Shown piece after piece: positions 34,130 through 44,964 of a stretch of 64,000 bases of DNA. A model generated the notes under the pieces. That model worked only from the letters and a program-made list of their open reading frames with translations. It did not search any database and was not told the origin of the DNA. Source of the DNA: Labyrinthula sp. Ha. Its lineage: Eukaryota; Sar; Bigyra; Labyrinthulida; Labyrinthulaceae. Each line of letters opens with the position of its first letter. The first letter of the stretch is position 1. The stretch is from the NCBI GenBank assembly GCA_015227615.1, contig JAALGZ010000038.1, positions 62,001 through 126,000 of the forward strand, read 5' to 3'. The translations under genes were made by a program, and so were the position numbers.

Positions 34130-34860
34130 CTGTTGGCCTTTTGCTTGCTAGCCGTTTGTATATTGAATTTGTACATTTTTTTCGGATTTTGAACGAAAGA
34201 AAAACCAACTATACTCTTGCAAACTTCTATGATGACTACCAAAGAAGGATTTTTTAAGTCGACTTTATAAGGTAAGTTTTGTTTTTCGCAGGCATCGGAA
34301 AAGATTTTGGCGATTGTTTCTATCGTTTTTTCTGTTCGTATGTTGTCACTTAATCTTCTTCTAAACTGAACTCCAAATCTAATTTCCTCATTCTTAGGAA
34401 AATTTTGCTTGGAAAAATATTTAGAAACTTTTTCAGTAAAGAGTTCTGTAAGAGCTTCAGGTGTAGACTTTGCTACATTAACCAAAGGTACTATTCTTGC
34501 GACTGTAGTAGATCTGCTCTGGCCGCTTTCCACAGCCTCCTTAATTAAATCACTACATAGTTTCAAAACATTTACTTCGGAGTTAAAGTACACAAAGAAA
34601 ATCCCTCTACCAACATCAACTTTTTGAACTTTCTCTTTATTTTTTTTCAGTTCTTTCAATTCGTCTTCCAAAGACTTTTCTGTATCATCTGTAGTTTCCT
34701 CCAAGTAAGTGTTAAACATCTCAAAAACATGTGAGGCAGAGACCTTCTCTTTCCCTTGGTCACAAGTAATCATGACTACTTGTCGCCCAATAAGAGAAGA
34801 CAAAGATACTCCATGAGTAAACTTTCGTTTTTTTCGTGGATGCCTTGTTTCGCCACTCAT
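34126..34860 (-). CDS. THUMPD1: THUMP-domain tRNA acetylation adaptor (THUMPD1/Tan1)
   Basis: A 244-residue intronless protein. The start was set at the ATG giving MSGETRHPRKKRKF, because the frame upstream has only a TTG. The N-terminus is basic as in Tan1 homologues. VVMITCDQGKEKVSASHVFEMFNTYL matches the N-terminal alpha/beta element of the family. A charged linker (residues ~60-82) follows and then the THUMP region with STTVARIVPLVNVAKSTPEAL and IRFGVQFRRRLSDN. Tan1/THUMPD1 helps NAT10/Kre33 make ac4C at tRNA-Ser/Leu position 12 in the nucleus. It overlaps BUD32 tail to tail by 4 bp. Confidence 0.9.
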   Translation of the reverse strand: MSGETRHPRKKRKFTHGVSLSSLIGRQVVMITCDQGKEKVSASHVFEMFNTYLEETTDDTEKSLEDELKELKKNKEKVQKVDVGRGIFFVYFNSEVNVLKLCSDLIKEAVESGQSRSTTVARIVPLVNVAKSTPEALTELFTEKVSKYFSKQNFPKNEEIRFGVQFRRRLSDNIRTEKTIETIAKIFSDACEKQNLPYKVDLKNPSLVVIIEVCKSIVGFSFVQNPKKMYKFNIQTASKQKANS

Positions 34861-35099
34861 TTGATATACAAGTATGAAATGGTCATTCAAAACTGTTAGA
34901 TTATCAAAATGTAATTAACAGAAGAAATTAATGAATGCAGCAGTTAATACATATTCTGTGTGTAGTTATCAGAATTATAGATATCATAATATATACCGTT
35001 ATGTTGATTATTAGACTTCATTTTGTTTTATGTTAATATGGGCATATTAAGAAGTAATTCAAGAACTGAAGGAAAAGCAACAACCTTGTTTCTGTAGGT

Positions 35100-36188
35100 A
35101 TGAATTTTCACAAAATTAAAAACTTTTTCAAATTCTTAAGGAATACTCGTCATGATTATTCAAAAGACGAAAGTAATAAGGACAAACCCCCGGCTGTAAA
35201 AGCAGAAGTAGTTCTAGAACCAAAACTTTTCCTACTGAACGAAGAGTTCAAGAAAAGTGGATTGTCATATTGTGTATCATGGGAAGATCTAGAACCTTAC
35301 GATGCTTTAAAACCACGAAAGGATCATTTTCCAGATATAGACCTTGATTCTTACTTCAGAAGAAGATATTCTAACAATATTTCCTCACTAACAAAACCTC
35401 AAATATACAGAGCACAGCATTTCATGATTTCCTTCTCTGCTAAGCAGAAAACCGAGAGAAAACTAAAGGGTTTAACTGATCTGCATGTTTTTTTTCAAGT
35501 TCTGGAACAGAGCAAATACGCAACTATGGAATACACGTTTTATATTGAACAATCTTTATTGGAACAAGACAATTCAAAGAATATTCTCCATAAATTAGTT
35601 TCAATGACAGGTTCAGTGATTAATGTATGCTTGGAAGATATTGATTTCTTGGGAAGTGATATCAATAAAGTATTTTCTGGAGTTGATATTTCAGCTCTTT
35701 ACCTGCGAAATTTCAATTATCCAAAGTACACAAAAAAACATATGCGAGATGACTCTTCTTTGGTTACTGGTGCAAGCTCTCTTTTTGAAATTGGCAACCA
35801 TAAGACAAGGATGAACTCCTTTTTTTTCTATTCCTGCCTCTCTACAAGTTTACAAAATTTGGTGTCTCTTTCTTTAAGAGCTACTTTCGCAGAGTCTTGG
35901 ATTAGCATCTATTTAGTTCAAAGCTTGAAGAAAAACCACGTATGGAACCTAGAGACGCTCAATCTCTATCACTTCGATGAATATCCTCTTTTTTTATTTT
36001 CAACATCGTTGCTTCACTGTACATCCGAGCACACAATCACAGATAGTTTGAATTTAATCGAAAGAAAGAGAACTTGGAATAAAACCGCAATGTCTGCCTC
36101 TGTGCAGACTCTTTGCCAAATATCTTGCTTTAAAAGCTTAAAGGAAGCACGATTCATTCCTAGCAAATTACAAAGGCAAATTTTTTAA
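35100..36188 (+). CDS. unrecognised 362-residue protein, LRR-like C-terminal half
   Basis: Intronless frame from an ATG following a divergent gap of 239 bp to THUMPD1. The N-terminus is Lys-rich (NKDKPPAVKAE) without a signal peptide. The second half shows leucine periodicity reminiscent of irregular leucine-rich repeats (SLQNLVSLSLRATF; VWNLETLNLYHF). No catalytic motif or known domain could be seen. It converges with the thioesterase gene only 27 bp away. Coding status is supported by length and by the absence of any competing frame. Possibly from the same lineage-specific set as 28907-29953. Confidence 0.6.
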   Translation: MNFHKIKNFFKFLRNTRHDYSKDESNKDKPPAVKAEVVLEPKLFLLNEEFKKSGLSYCVSWEDLEPYDALKPRKDHFPDIDLDSYFRRRYSNNISSLTKPQIYRAQHFMISFSAKQKTERKLKGLTDLHVFFQVLEQSKYATMEYTFYIEQSLLEQDNSKNILHKLVSMTGSVINVCLEDIDFLGSDINKVFSGVDISALYLRNFNYPKYTKKHMRDDSSLVTGASSLFEIGNHKTRMNSFFFYSCLSTSLQNLVSLSLRATFAESWISIYLVQSLKKNHVWNLETLNLYHFDEYPLFLFSTSLLHCTSEHTITDSLNLIERKRTWNKTAMSASVQTLCQISCFKSLKEARFIPSKLQRQIF

Positions 36189-36215
36189 GCATAAACTAAT
36201 CTTTGCGCTCTATTT

Positions 36216-37138
36216 TCAAAGTTTATTCCTAACGCGTACCATCATTTCCTGGTTTATTGTTACTAACAGCGCTTCGTCTAAATTAAACATTCTTGATGTG
36301 AACAATGCCCGTCCTGAATCGACAACCTAGACTTCAAAAATACAAGAAGTTATACCTGAAGTGTTATTAAGGCATACATCCAGTCATTAACAAATATTTC
36401 TGTTGGTCTGTGAAAATGAATACTATGATCCAAACTTGGAACCAGCCAATCTTCTTGTCCTCTCTCAGGGTAGTTCTTTGTAAGAGTGTAAGCGATGTAG
36501 AAATCACTCATGAACCCAAGGATTGAACAATTAGCACGCCATTCATTTTTTTTAATTTTGTAGGTAAACCGTTGCAGGAATAAATCGTTTCTCTGATTTG
36601 AGCAGAGGAGTAGCCGTTCAAAATTTCCCCAACTGTGTTGCTTTTTACCTAATCCAATTGGGTTAGCTAGTTTTGGTATAAACTCCTGTGGTAAATGGTT
36701 TCGAAAATCATAACCTTGAAAAATACTATTTTCTTCTTTCTTAAAACTGGCAATACAAGCAATGATAACCTCAGAAATAAATCAGAAAATACAGGATACT
36801 TTTTGGTCTTGAGAAGCTGTGCAAGTTCTTGTTTCAAACGACCTTCCAGAGCGGATATTCTCAGTGTGAAGAATTACTTTTTCAAAGTTTCCACCCTGTA
36901 CAAAATATCCGTGAAAGGAATGGATTGGTTTATCATCATCGACAGTTTGGCTGAGTGCTGAAATAGCGTTACACACAAGTTGACCGCCGAATGCGACAGG
37001 CCAATTTATCTTCAAGCCATCTGCTTCAAAAATTAGTGGGTCTTCAGTGGGTATTGCAATTATCATATCTGGCGTCACTTTTATTGAAGAGAGCCCGCCG
37101 AATAATTGAGCTTCTTCATTTTCGTTCTCCTGTTTCAT
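36216..37138 (-). CDS. ACOT8: TesB/ACOT8-type acyl-CoA thioesterase
   Basis: Three exons, 37138-36800, 36769-36356 and 36326-36216, with introns of 30 and 29 nt, give 287 residues. The double hot-dog layout is clear. The first half has NWPVAFGGQLVCNAISAL and HSFHGYFVQGG. The second has WLVPSLDHSIHFHRP with the catalytic Asp region, FVNDWMYALITLQ, then SGRALFTSRMFN and TINQEMMVRVRNKL, which matches the AQEG-x-R end of ACOT8/TesB. These enzymes hydrolyse acyl-CoA to free acid and CoA. The terminal NKL resembles a peroxisomal PTS1 (SKL class), consistent with ACOT8 location. TGA is the stop. Confidence 0.9.
36327..36355 (-). other. 29-nt intron (thioesterase, intron 2)
   Basis: Starts GTATAACTTC and ends GAAGTCTAG, phase 0, joining ALITLQ to VVDSGRALF. 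An alternative AG five bases earlier would shift the frame. Confidence 0.85.
36770..36799 (-). other. 30-nt intron (thioesterase, intron 1)
   Basis: Starts GTATCCTGTA and ends TTTCTGAG, phase 0, joining TASQDQK to VIIACIASF. Unspliced, the frame stops within the intron. Confidence 0.88.
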
Positions 37139-40100
37139 TTGAGTTTTCTTTTTCCGATCAGTTGTTAACGGAAACGTTCTCTTACGAAATGATACAATAT
37201 AACTTTAACCGTTTATTGAAAGTGAATTTTTGAGTATGCCAATAATTACGATCTTCGCCAGATTCTTATATATTAATTCACTCTTGCAGAATAATTCTCA
37301 GATTAGTTAACTCTAGAGTTTGAGAACATTTTTAGGTACTTCCTTGTAACATCAAGTTTGGTTGATAATTAGGATGACTCCAAAGAGTTTTCTCTCTGTT
37401 GGCTAGGTACTTTGACATATGCTAGCTAAACAGGAACATACCTAAAACTATGCGGCTTATATTTCATTTGATGAAGCAGTTTATCTCTATTGAGCTCTAT
37501 TCTATAAGTATTGTAGGTCAAGCTATTCCCTCATAACGTACTGCGATTCGCTTCATAATGAAAGAAACTAACTTCACTCTGTTTGGAGTGAAGAATAATA
37601 GGTGGACTAGGCCGGTAGTATACTTCACAGTAGAAGTAAAAAAGAAGACATGCATATGATACTTATGATTTGAGATAATTAAAATCTAAATAGGATTTCA
37701 AGAGGGAACCAGAGTTGCTTCCTGCCACTGAAGGTTTCTCCTTTAGATTATGTTCTAAGTTAAGTTAAGGGGGTATCAGGCGCAAAAAATCACTCCTCAT
37801 TAAAAAAAACTGTACAATAAAATAAAATTAGAAGTATTTTTTTGCGCTGAGTTGGATGCTGTTGTGGAGCTCTCTTCTTATATTAAAAAGTTTTCAGTTT
37901 AGTGACATCTTGTACTGAATGCTAATGCCACTACAGAAAAACCATGTTGAAAATACTATCTTCCAGCTACTGTATCTCTAGAGTCAAATTATTTCACGCA
38001 AAAAATTATTAAAACAAACTTGAAAGAAACGTATTTTCTATACCCCCGTACGATTGAACATCTGAGGATATTAGTTTTTTGGAAATTGATTCGGAAACAA
38101 ATTTAGTTGTGGCGTACACTCTTAATCTCCCGCTACACTGTAACACATGAAATGACCCAAACCCAAAGTTATAATTCTAATTTCACTATTCTGTTATTTA
38201 GTAAAAAAGAAATAAATGATTTATAAAAATATTTTCTTTTAATGTTTCGTGCTTGGATTTCACCACCTGAAGCTTATGAGTAACAATGGTTAAGGTTGGT
38301 ATGACCTAGCTCTAATATTATGTTGAATATTGGTTGCTGAAAGAACCTTATCTTTTCAAGCTTCCAAATGGATGTTCATTTCGGAGTTTTTGATCCAAGA
38401 CCATAGGCCTTTCCTGCACATTGGAGATCAATATTCATCAGATTGAACTAAAGCTTCATATCTATTTGCTGAATTAGAACGAGTGATATGAAATATAGCT
38501 TAGTTAGAGTCCTAGGTATGTACATGTTATTGAAGCCAACGAAGTAAATCTAATATGTATGAATAACCCAATATTGTGATGACTCATCCTGGTTTACCTC
38601 CCAGTGGTGAGGCTACAGCTCCTGAAATAGGTCCTTAGAATTCTCAATCTCCAGTATTCTTTTCAACAAGCAACTTTCTCTCTATTAACGGAATGGGACC
38701 TAATCATCCTGCTAGAAATTTGTTATTACTTTCCTCTCAAGAAATTCAGAGAAAATTAACACATACGACCATATTTATACGTTTTACATTAATAATGGAA
38801 CATTGAAGTTCTAAGCTACTCTTAGATGAAAATTAATCCCATACCAGAGATAGTTTATCAGTAGCTAATTAAGGAATTAGATGTTTAAGCTGAGCAGCTA
38901 ATGATAAATTCCCCTACAGCGATTAAATAGAGATTGCGACAAGAAGAACAACATTATGAATCTAATTTTGACGCAAGATTTGCAGAAGCATACTTAAAAG
39001 TAAAACTCGATTAGTTGTAAGTTGTAAGTTGTAGGGTTTAATAAGACAAGTCAAAATTCTTAACCCCGTTCCTAACATGTCTCTATTAATTTATGTTGTT
39101 TTAATAGTTTTATTATTAAGAAAATCGAGGATAAATAATATTTTGAACGCTCCCAAATGTAATATATATTAAAAAACAGATTACTTTTATGTGTGTGCAA
39201 ATTAACTTATCAAAACGAGAAAATGGTAGAGTGACTTTCAAATTGGCTATAGGGGCAACTTAATTAGTGCTTCTTTACATATTTTAAAGATTTCTTGAAC
39301 TCTTCTTCCTTATTTTAGTTAAATATTTCAGTTAATAATAATGATGTATTAACTTGAAGTACTGGTGAATCTAGAATGGTCTTTCATGTTGTTGTGTATT
39401 TAACTTTAAATATATTGCATACTCTTTACTAGAATATACTAATAAAAACAGATGATAAAGCCTAAGTAATACCCAAAGCGATATTGGAGCCCATTGCATT
39501 CCAAAGCTTATGTATTATTGCATTTCGTAGCCTGGGTCATGTTTCGGCTTCCAAAATAAACTTAATCCACTTTTTAATGTACGAAAGGTTGTTAGAAGAT
39601 CCAGAGTAAATGGAAGTTATTTTAGATTTTCGGGCATATCTGTTCTAATTCTTGGTAATAATATAGTAGACAAAAGAATAACTGGGCAGTTAAGTTCGTG
39701 AATATGTATAAGTAATAACGTTTCTTTATTCATAGATTCCGAAAGCTGTAGAGGGCGAAATTTATCTCAAACAGTCATTTTCCCTAACCAAAGGAAGAAA
39801 TGACTAGGATATAGCGAATCTACATATTACATAAATTCAAGTAAATAAGATTATTAACTATTAACGCATAAATTAATTTTTAGTTTGAAGCCATTTTCAC
39901 ATTAAGAGTAAGTAATTTGAAGCTCTTGTTGGCTAGATATGAATATATGTTTCTCGTTGCGGGATCTAATTTTTGATGAAGGGTTTCTTGAACGAAGGTT
40001 ACTAGTTTGGAAAAAGGATGGCTTCTCTCATGTCTTATTCAGAATAAAGGGAGAGATTATTATAGGTGCCAAGATTAGTATATGTTCTACCAAGTTTAGG

Positions 40101-40404
40101 TTCAATTAAAAGGAGGATATTGAAACGCATAAATTCTGAAGCAAAAAAATATTCCCGAATCTTGTGAAAATTCATCTAAAATAGTATGATCAAAAGTCAA
40201 TGATGTTAATTTTTCCATAGGTTTCCGTTCATATGATTTTAACAGTCCTGTATTTAAGGTATATTATTCTACTTCCCTAGTTCAAGCCCAAGTAAATCGA
40301 TAAGTCACCACCTCATAGCTAGAGTGATTCGAAACCTCGTAGTAATACTTGTATATGGTTATCGTAAGTTATCGATTTAAAGGGGATTCAGTTAATATTA
40401 ACTA

Positions 40405-40881
40405 GCGATGGTATTTGACAAAAATCATTAACAGTTATTTGATAATTACTTTGTTTCGGCCTATTACTAAAAGAATCAGGACTTTAAATTTTATTAAATA
40501 ATTCTGATTTTAATCAGATTATCACTTGATTATCAAAATAAAGATAGGCTGGGCGACCCTATTTTAAATTGTTGAAAATTTTTACTTAGTTTTGTGCACC
40601 GTATGAAAACCTTTAAAACTGACCACATGACATGGGAATAATCCGGTAGTAGGGTTTTGTTTGACTAGACGGTAAGTTTTCTGAAGCTTTGACTACGGTG
40701 GAATAAATGAAATGATGTTTTCTGGATATTTGACACAGTGCCATGTGACACAGCCTTGAATTGATAAGCAATTGATTATCAACAATCAATGAAAGCGATT
40801 AAGGAATTATCACAAATAATCAATAAGAAAAATATGGTAAAATCTATAGTGACAAATCATCAACAAATTAGATCCCACACC
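40405..40881 (+). mobile_element. MITE-like element, copy 3
   Basis: 477 bp. Left end GCGATGGTATTTGACAAAAA; right end reverse complemented GGTGTGGGATCTAATTTG. Flanked by CTA on the left and TAA on the right, consistent with a TA duplication. The central block ACATGGGAATAATCCGG is shared with copy 1 (CATGGGAATAATTCAGC). It is clearly diverged from copies 1 and 2, so older. Confidence 0.7.
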
Positions 40882-42868
40882 TAATATCAATACAAGAAAA
40901 TAGAATTCTTTATGTCCCGTTTCTGTTTTCTTCATTAAAACTATTTTGTATGATTTCATAGTTTATTCTGCAGCAAGAATCAGGAAACACTCGTTTTCAG
41001 ATATATAGGACATAATTCGGTACACATATTCATATTTATACCCAAAAAATAATCCACAGGAAAGTGAATGTAACCTAATATGTTCTCCTGAACTTGGATC
41101 TATAAAATTCTTGGCATCACTTTGAGTGCCAATTTTATTAACACTTTAAGTGCAACAAAGTTTCTGATTTTAATTCCTAAGTATTTTGTATCTCAGGTGA
41201 ATTGTTAATAACTTCTACATAGATGCAAAGTTTTTTAGAATAAACCCTACAGCGTTTATTTACATCAACTCAGATAGTTCTTAGTTGAATAATAATTTTC
41301 ATTTCAAATAATAATAGTATATTTTAATCTCTTCACTTTGCTTTTTATCTCATGGTTCTATCTTAACCTTAAGAGCAATTTATAAGCAGCTACGTTTTGA
41401 AGTTACCCAAGAATAAGATATGACTCATTTGAAAATAGAGAACCTTTGCTAGAATCTAATGGATAGTAAATGCTAGATTAATAACACAATCGCTAAATGA
41501 TAACATTGTTTGCAGATATCTTGAGAGCCTCAAGCTTAGTTGACAAATGTAAACGAATAACGTAAATACAACTATTCACTTCTCTCATGCAAACATAGAG
41601 AAGTATAATTAGAAAGTTCCCAAAAGAATATGTCGTCCAAAAGCGAAAAAAAAAACTCAAAGAATATAAAAAAATAAGACAAAAGTAATATATAATTGTA
41701 AGTTAATAACAAATTTTAATTTATAATTAAATTCTAATACTTGATTAGAGCATGAAGAAGGTGGTTCAGTAGTTTTGAGATGTTCCACATACAATACTAC
41801 CAACTGACGAATGGTTTCTTGCTTAATCTACAGAAATATGTTGAGAGTGACCAGAATATTAATTTATTTTTAAATTTAAATTGGAAAGAAGTTGTCATCG
41901 AGACAAGTTAACAAAAGTTGTGTTAACTTATTTGCAAATGTATATACCGCTCTGATCGTGCTAAAATATTCTTTCTTAACTGCTAGCTAGATGCTAAAGA
42001 GAAAGCATTTACTCTAGCAACGGTTTTTACTACAGATTAAATAGAATAAAACTACTAGGTTTATTGTTATAAAGCCTTTTTATTATTTTTAAGACACCTA
42101 GCCCATTTATAAGGTCTTAGATGGGCTAACTGACAAAGTAGGCAGATGTTAGCTTGTACTACATTCGCTTAAAGTCGGCTAGTTTATGAAGTTATAAAAT
42201 CTTTTAGCTTGTATTTTGCTTTTATGACCATTTTTATCAGTATTAGACGTTAAGTACTTTGCTAATAATTGCTCCAACAGAGTTTCGTATATGCTTAGAT
42301 CCTACTCAGTATTGTTGTGTTACCCGTATGGAACTCTGAATTGATTTTTTGTAAACAGGAACTCTCGAATAGTTTGACAAAGTGATATTCATAAGAAGAA
42401 ACTATCCCAAAACTATAGATGTACTGATTATATCGAAATCAAAATATCCATAGAATATTAAGTAACATTATCGAACGTAGATGTTCACATACCTTCTATA
42501 GCTAGAATGAAAACATGATCTACTCACTTCTTGCTGGAGGTCTAGAGTGAATTAAGATTTGTACACTGAGAAGCAAATTAAATTCAAAAGGGGTGGCAAC
42601 AACTTATGAAAAATTTTTGATAAGAATTTGAAATTTTGAAGTTGATAGATTGATTTTCCTGTTGAAAGTGAAAACAATGTTTTGAAGAAGCAGGTTTGGT
42701 AACTATGAAGATGGGAGATACTATTTCAACTAAAATAAGCTTCGGAATCAATAAGATTGAAAATATTAAAATTTATAATATAATACAACTTCATTAAGAA
42801 ATTTTTATAAAACTAACAAAGGGGCAAATGTACAACCGTACAATATATTATTCTTTTGCTATATCCAG

Positions 42869-43081
42869 ATGTCTTTATTCTCTTCATCGTCTCAACCTGG
42901 CGCGGAAAAAAAGGTCTTAAATATCTCTATTTTTTTGAAGATAAAAGATTCTGTTCTGAAAGAAAATAATTATATGACTCTATTTATTTCACAGAGATTT
43001 TTTTGTGCCCTAGTATTATTATATGCTGCTCAGATTTGTGGTATTCAGAAAGGGATTTCTACAATAGCGCATTACCCTTGA
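42869..43081 (+). CDS. doubtful small protein
   Basis: A 70-codon ATG frame whose N-terminus MSLFSSSSQPGAEKK looks protein-like and is followed by a GTCTTAAATA...TTTGAAG segment of 27 nt that could be a mini-intron keeping frame. The remainder is hydrophobic (FFCALVLLYAAQICGI). No family recognised; it may be chance. Confidence 0.2.
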   Translation: MSLFSSSSQPGAEKKVLNISIFLKIKDSVLKENNYMTLFISQRFFCALVLLYAAQICGIQKGISTIAHYP

Positions 43082-43559
43082 AGCAAAAAAAGTTAACCAT
43101 AATATTGTTTTACGAATAAGAGAAATTGGAACATGGGGCCGGCTGTAACTGAGAGGAGAAAACCAAAATTCAGTCTAAAACCTGTTTTTGTGTGAAATTT
43201 TCTGCTGCTTTAAATCTTGAACTGCCTTTGCACATATGTAAAACTGCCCGACCTGGAAATATAAGTAAAATAAGAAAACGGAAAAAAAAGCATTTTGTTT
43301 TTATTAGCAAACCTTGCACTTGAATAACGAAAACTCAATTATTATAACAAAGAAAAAAACGCTGGAACTCTTTTATACACAAAAATTTAAAGTCGGGTGT
43401 TTTTGCAAGAAATTTCTCTGAGGAACGTAAAAAAGATAAAACTGAAAAGTTACCCTTAGCTTCGTTCTTATTTGGGTTTTAGTACAGTTAGCGGAGAAAA
43501 ATTGGAAGGGTTCTAAAATTCACAAAAGCAAAAATAAACACAAAATTTCTAAAAAAACT

Positions 43560-44549
43560 ATGAAGAACTTGTTCAGAACTATCCTAACTACATCTGCATA
43601 TATATCTCTTTCCTTGGCCCAGGATTTCGAAGCGTTTCAAAGATGCAAAGGATTTCTTTCACATGGAGACGGAAGCAAAGGTAGAACTCCGTGGGTGACG
43701 AACTTTGACACTATGCTTAATCCGAATGTGGAGAACATCTCGGAGTTTCAAAAAGCCATGCAAGTTTTGCTAGATGTTTGCAACGTGACGGATAACAGAG
43801 ATGAAGCAACTGCTGTGATCAAAGACTTTGAGTTTATTAATGGTCTCAGACCTGAAGTTGGTGTGAATGGAGTTGCTTATAAGTATGTGGGAACGGAAGC
43901 TGATGATAGATTTACTTATTTGATGTTTGCATTTAGAGGTTCTGTAAGCGCCTCTGATAATTGTGCCACTGAAGTTTACTTCATCGGGCAAAGAAGTCAA
44001 CCATGTATTGACGCATTTTCTTTAGAAGATCTGGATTATGTATCTCAAGCTAATGAGTTTATTTTATCCACTGTAAATAGCCTTGGTTTCAATAGTATTG
44101 ATCGTGTTAAGGTTCTTCTTACTGGGCATAGTTTAGGAAGTGCCATGTCAACTTACATGAACACATTTTATCAAGATGAAGCAAACTTGGTTGCGTTTAC
44201 ACCAAAAATTCGATTTGCTAGTTTTACAATGGCAGGAGTTGGAATCAGATCTATTATTGCGAGTGAACAGTCAGGATATACGGACGAGGGATGTAGTGTG
44301 ATGTTATATAATCAGCACGATCCAGTGCCAAAGTTGTTCCTGCAGAACCAAGTTGGATACATTTGCAAGTATCCTGATGAACAAGTTGTGGAACCTCAAT
44401 CCTGTGTTGAGTGCTACGCTGCTGACCCTGTTACCTACGACGGATGTAATATTTGTTTTGATGACACTCATTATATTTGGTTCTACGAAGATTTGATTAA
44501 TGGTCCAGAAAGCACTCTTCCTACGTGTGAGCTTGTAGCATTACAGTAG
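43560..44549 (+). CDS. secreted class 3 (fungal-type) lipase
   Basis: A 329-residue intronless protein. Residues 1-~20 are a signal peptide ending SLSLAQ. The alpha/beta-hydrolase core contains YLMFAFRGS (oxyanion-hole region) and the nucleophile elbow TGHSLGSAMS with Ser191. NQHDPVPKL offers Asp254 and FDDTHYIWFYE offers His304, giving a full catalytic triad in the expected order. Many cysteines in the last third (CVECYA, CNICFD) suggest disulfides, which fits an extracellular triacylglycerol or phospholipid hydrolase. It is followed on the same strand by the glutamate synthase gene after 415 bp. Confidence 0.9.
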   Translation: MKNLFRTILTTSAYISLSLAQDFEAFQRCKGFLSHGDGSKGRTPWVTNFDTMLNPNVENISEFQKAMQVLLDVCNVTDNRDEATAVIKDFEFINGLRPEVGVNGVAYKYVGTEADDRFTYLMFAFRGSVSASDNCATEVYFIGQRSQPCIDAFSLEDLDYVSQANEFILSTVNSLGFNSIDRVKVLLTGHSLGSAMSTYMNTFYQDEANLVAFTPKIRFASFTMAGVGIRSIIASEQSGYTDEGCSVMLYNQHDPVPKLFLQNQVGYICKYPDEQVVEPQSCVECYAADPVTYDGCNICFDDTHYIWFYEDLINGPESTLPTCELVALQ

Positions 44550-44964
44550 AAAAACGTATTATTTCTAACACCTAACTAGCACTTCGATTTATTGTTCATA
44601 GCTTTTAGGTTTCTTGCTATGCGTTTGAGCCTAGTTTTAGCATCGTTAACTAAATTTAACGTTTAATTTTATCCCGGGAACTTCCACATATATTCAAACC
44701 ACCTGCACTGTATTCATCCTATATAGTTTGCCCATATCCACACAGTATCTAAAGAAATTTCCTTGAAGCTGATCCATTCAAATTCTGTAATTTGATAAAC
44801 CAACCAATCAAACTGCTGGACAGAATACAGAACAAAATCATCGTCATTCCTCGAAAACATTTCATTTCCGTTTAAAAACTAAGCACGCGAACAAAAAAAG
44901 GAAAATTCTACAAATCATCTTAATATTTGCATATTGCTGTTGAGTATCGACCAAATTATCAAAA
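44550..44964. other. intergenic, likely terminator and promoter
   Basis: 415 bp between two plus-strand genes, so it should contain the lipase 3' end and the glutamate synthase promoter. No specific motif can be named. Confidence 0.45.

Larger units (their letters stand above)
37139..43559. other. 6.4-kb gene desert with one MITE
   Basis: AT-rich. Contains the MITE at 40405-40881, a short GTTGTAA tandem near 39015, an A-rich tract near 41.65 kb and a doubtful 70-codon frame at 42869. Nothing else is supported. Confidence 0.6.

Noticed and set aside
34861-34890. THUMPD1 starting ten codons further upstream
   Set aside because: The upstream codon is TTG; the ATG at 34860 gives the basic N-terminus typical of the family.
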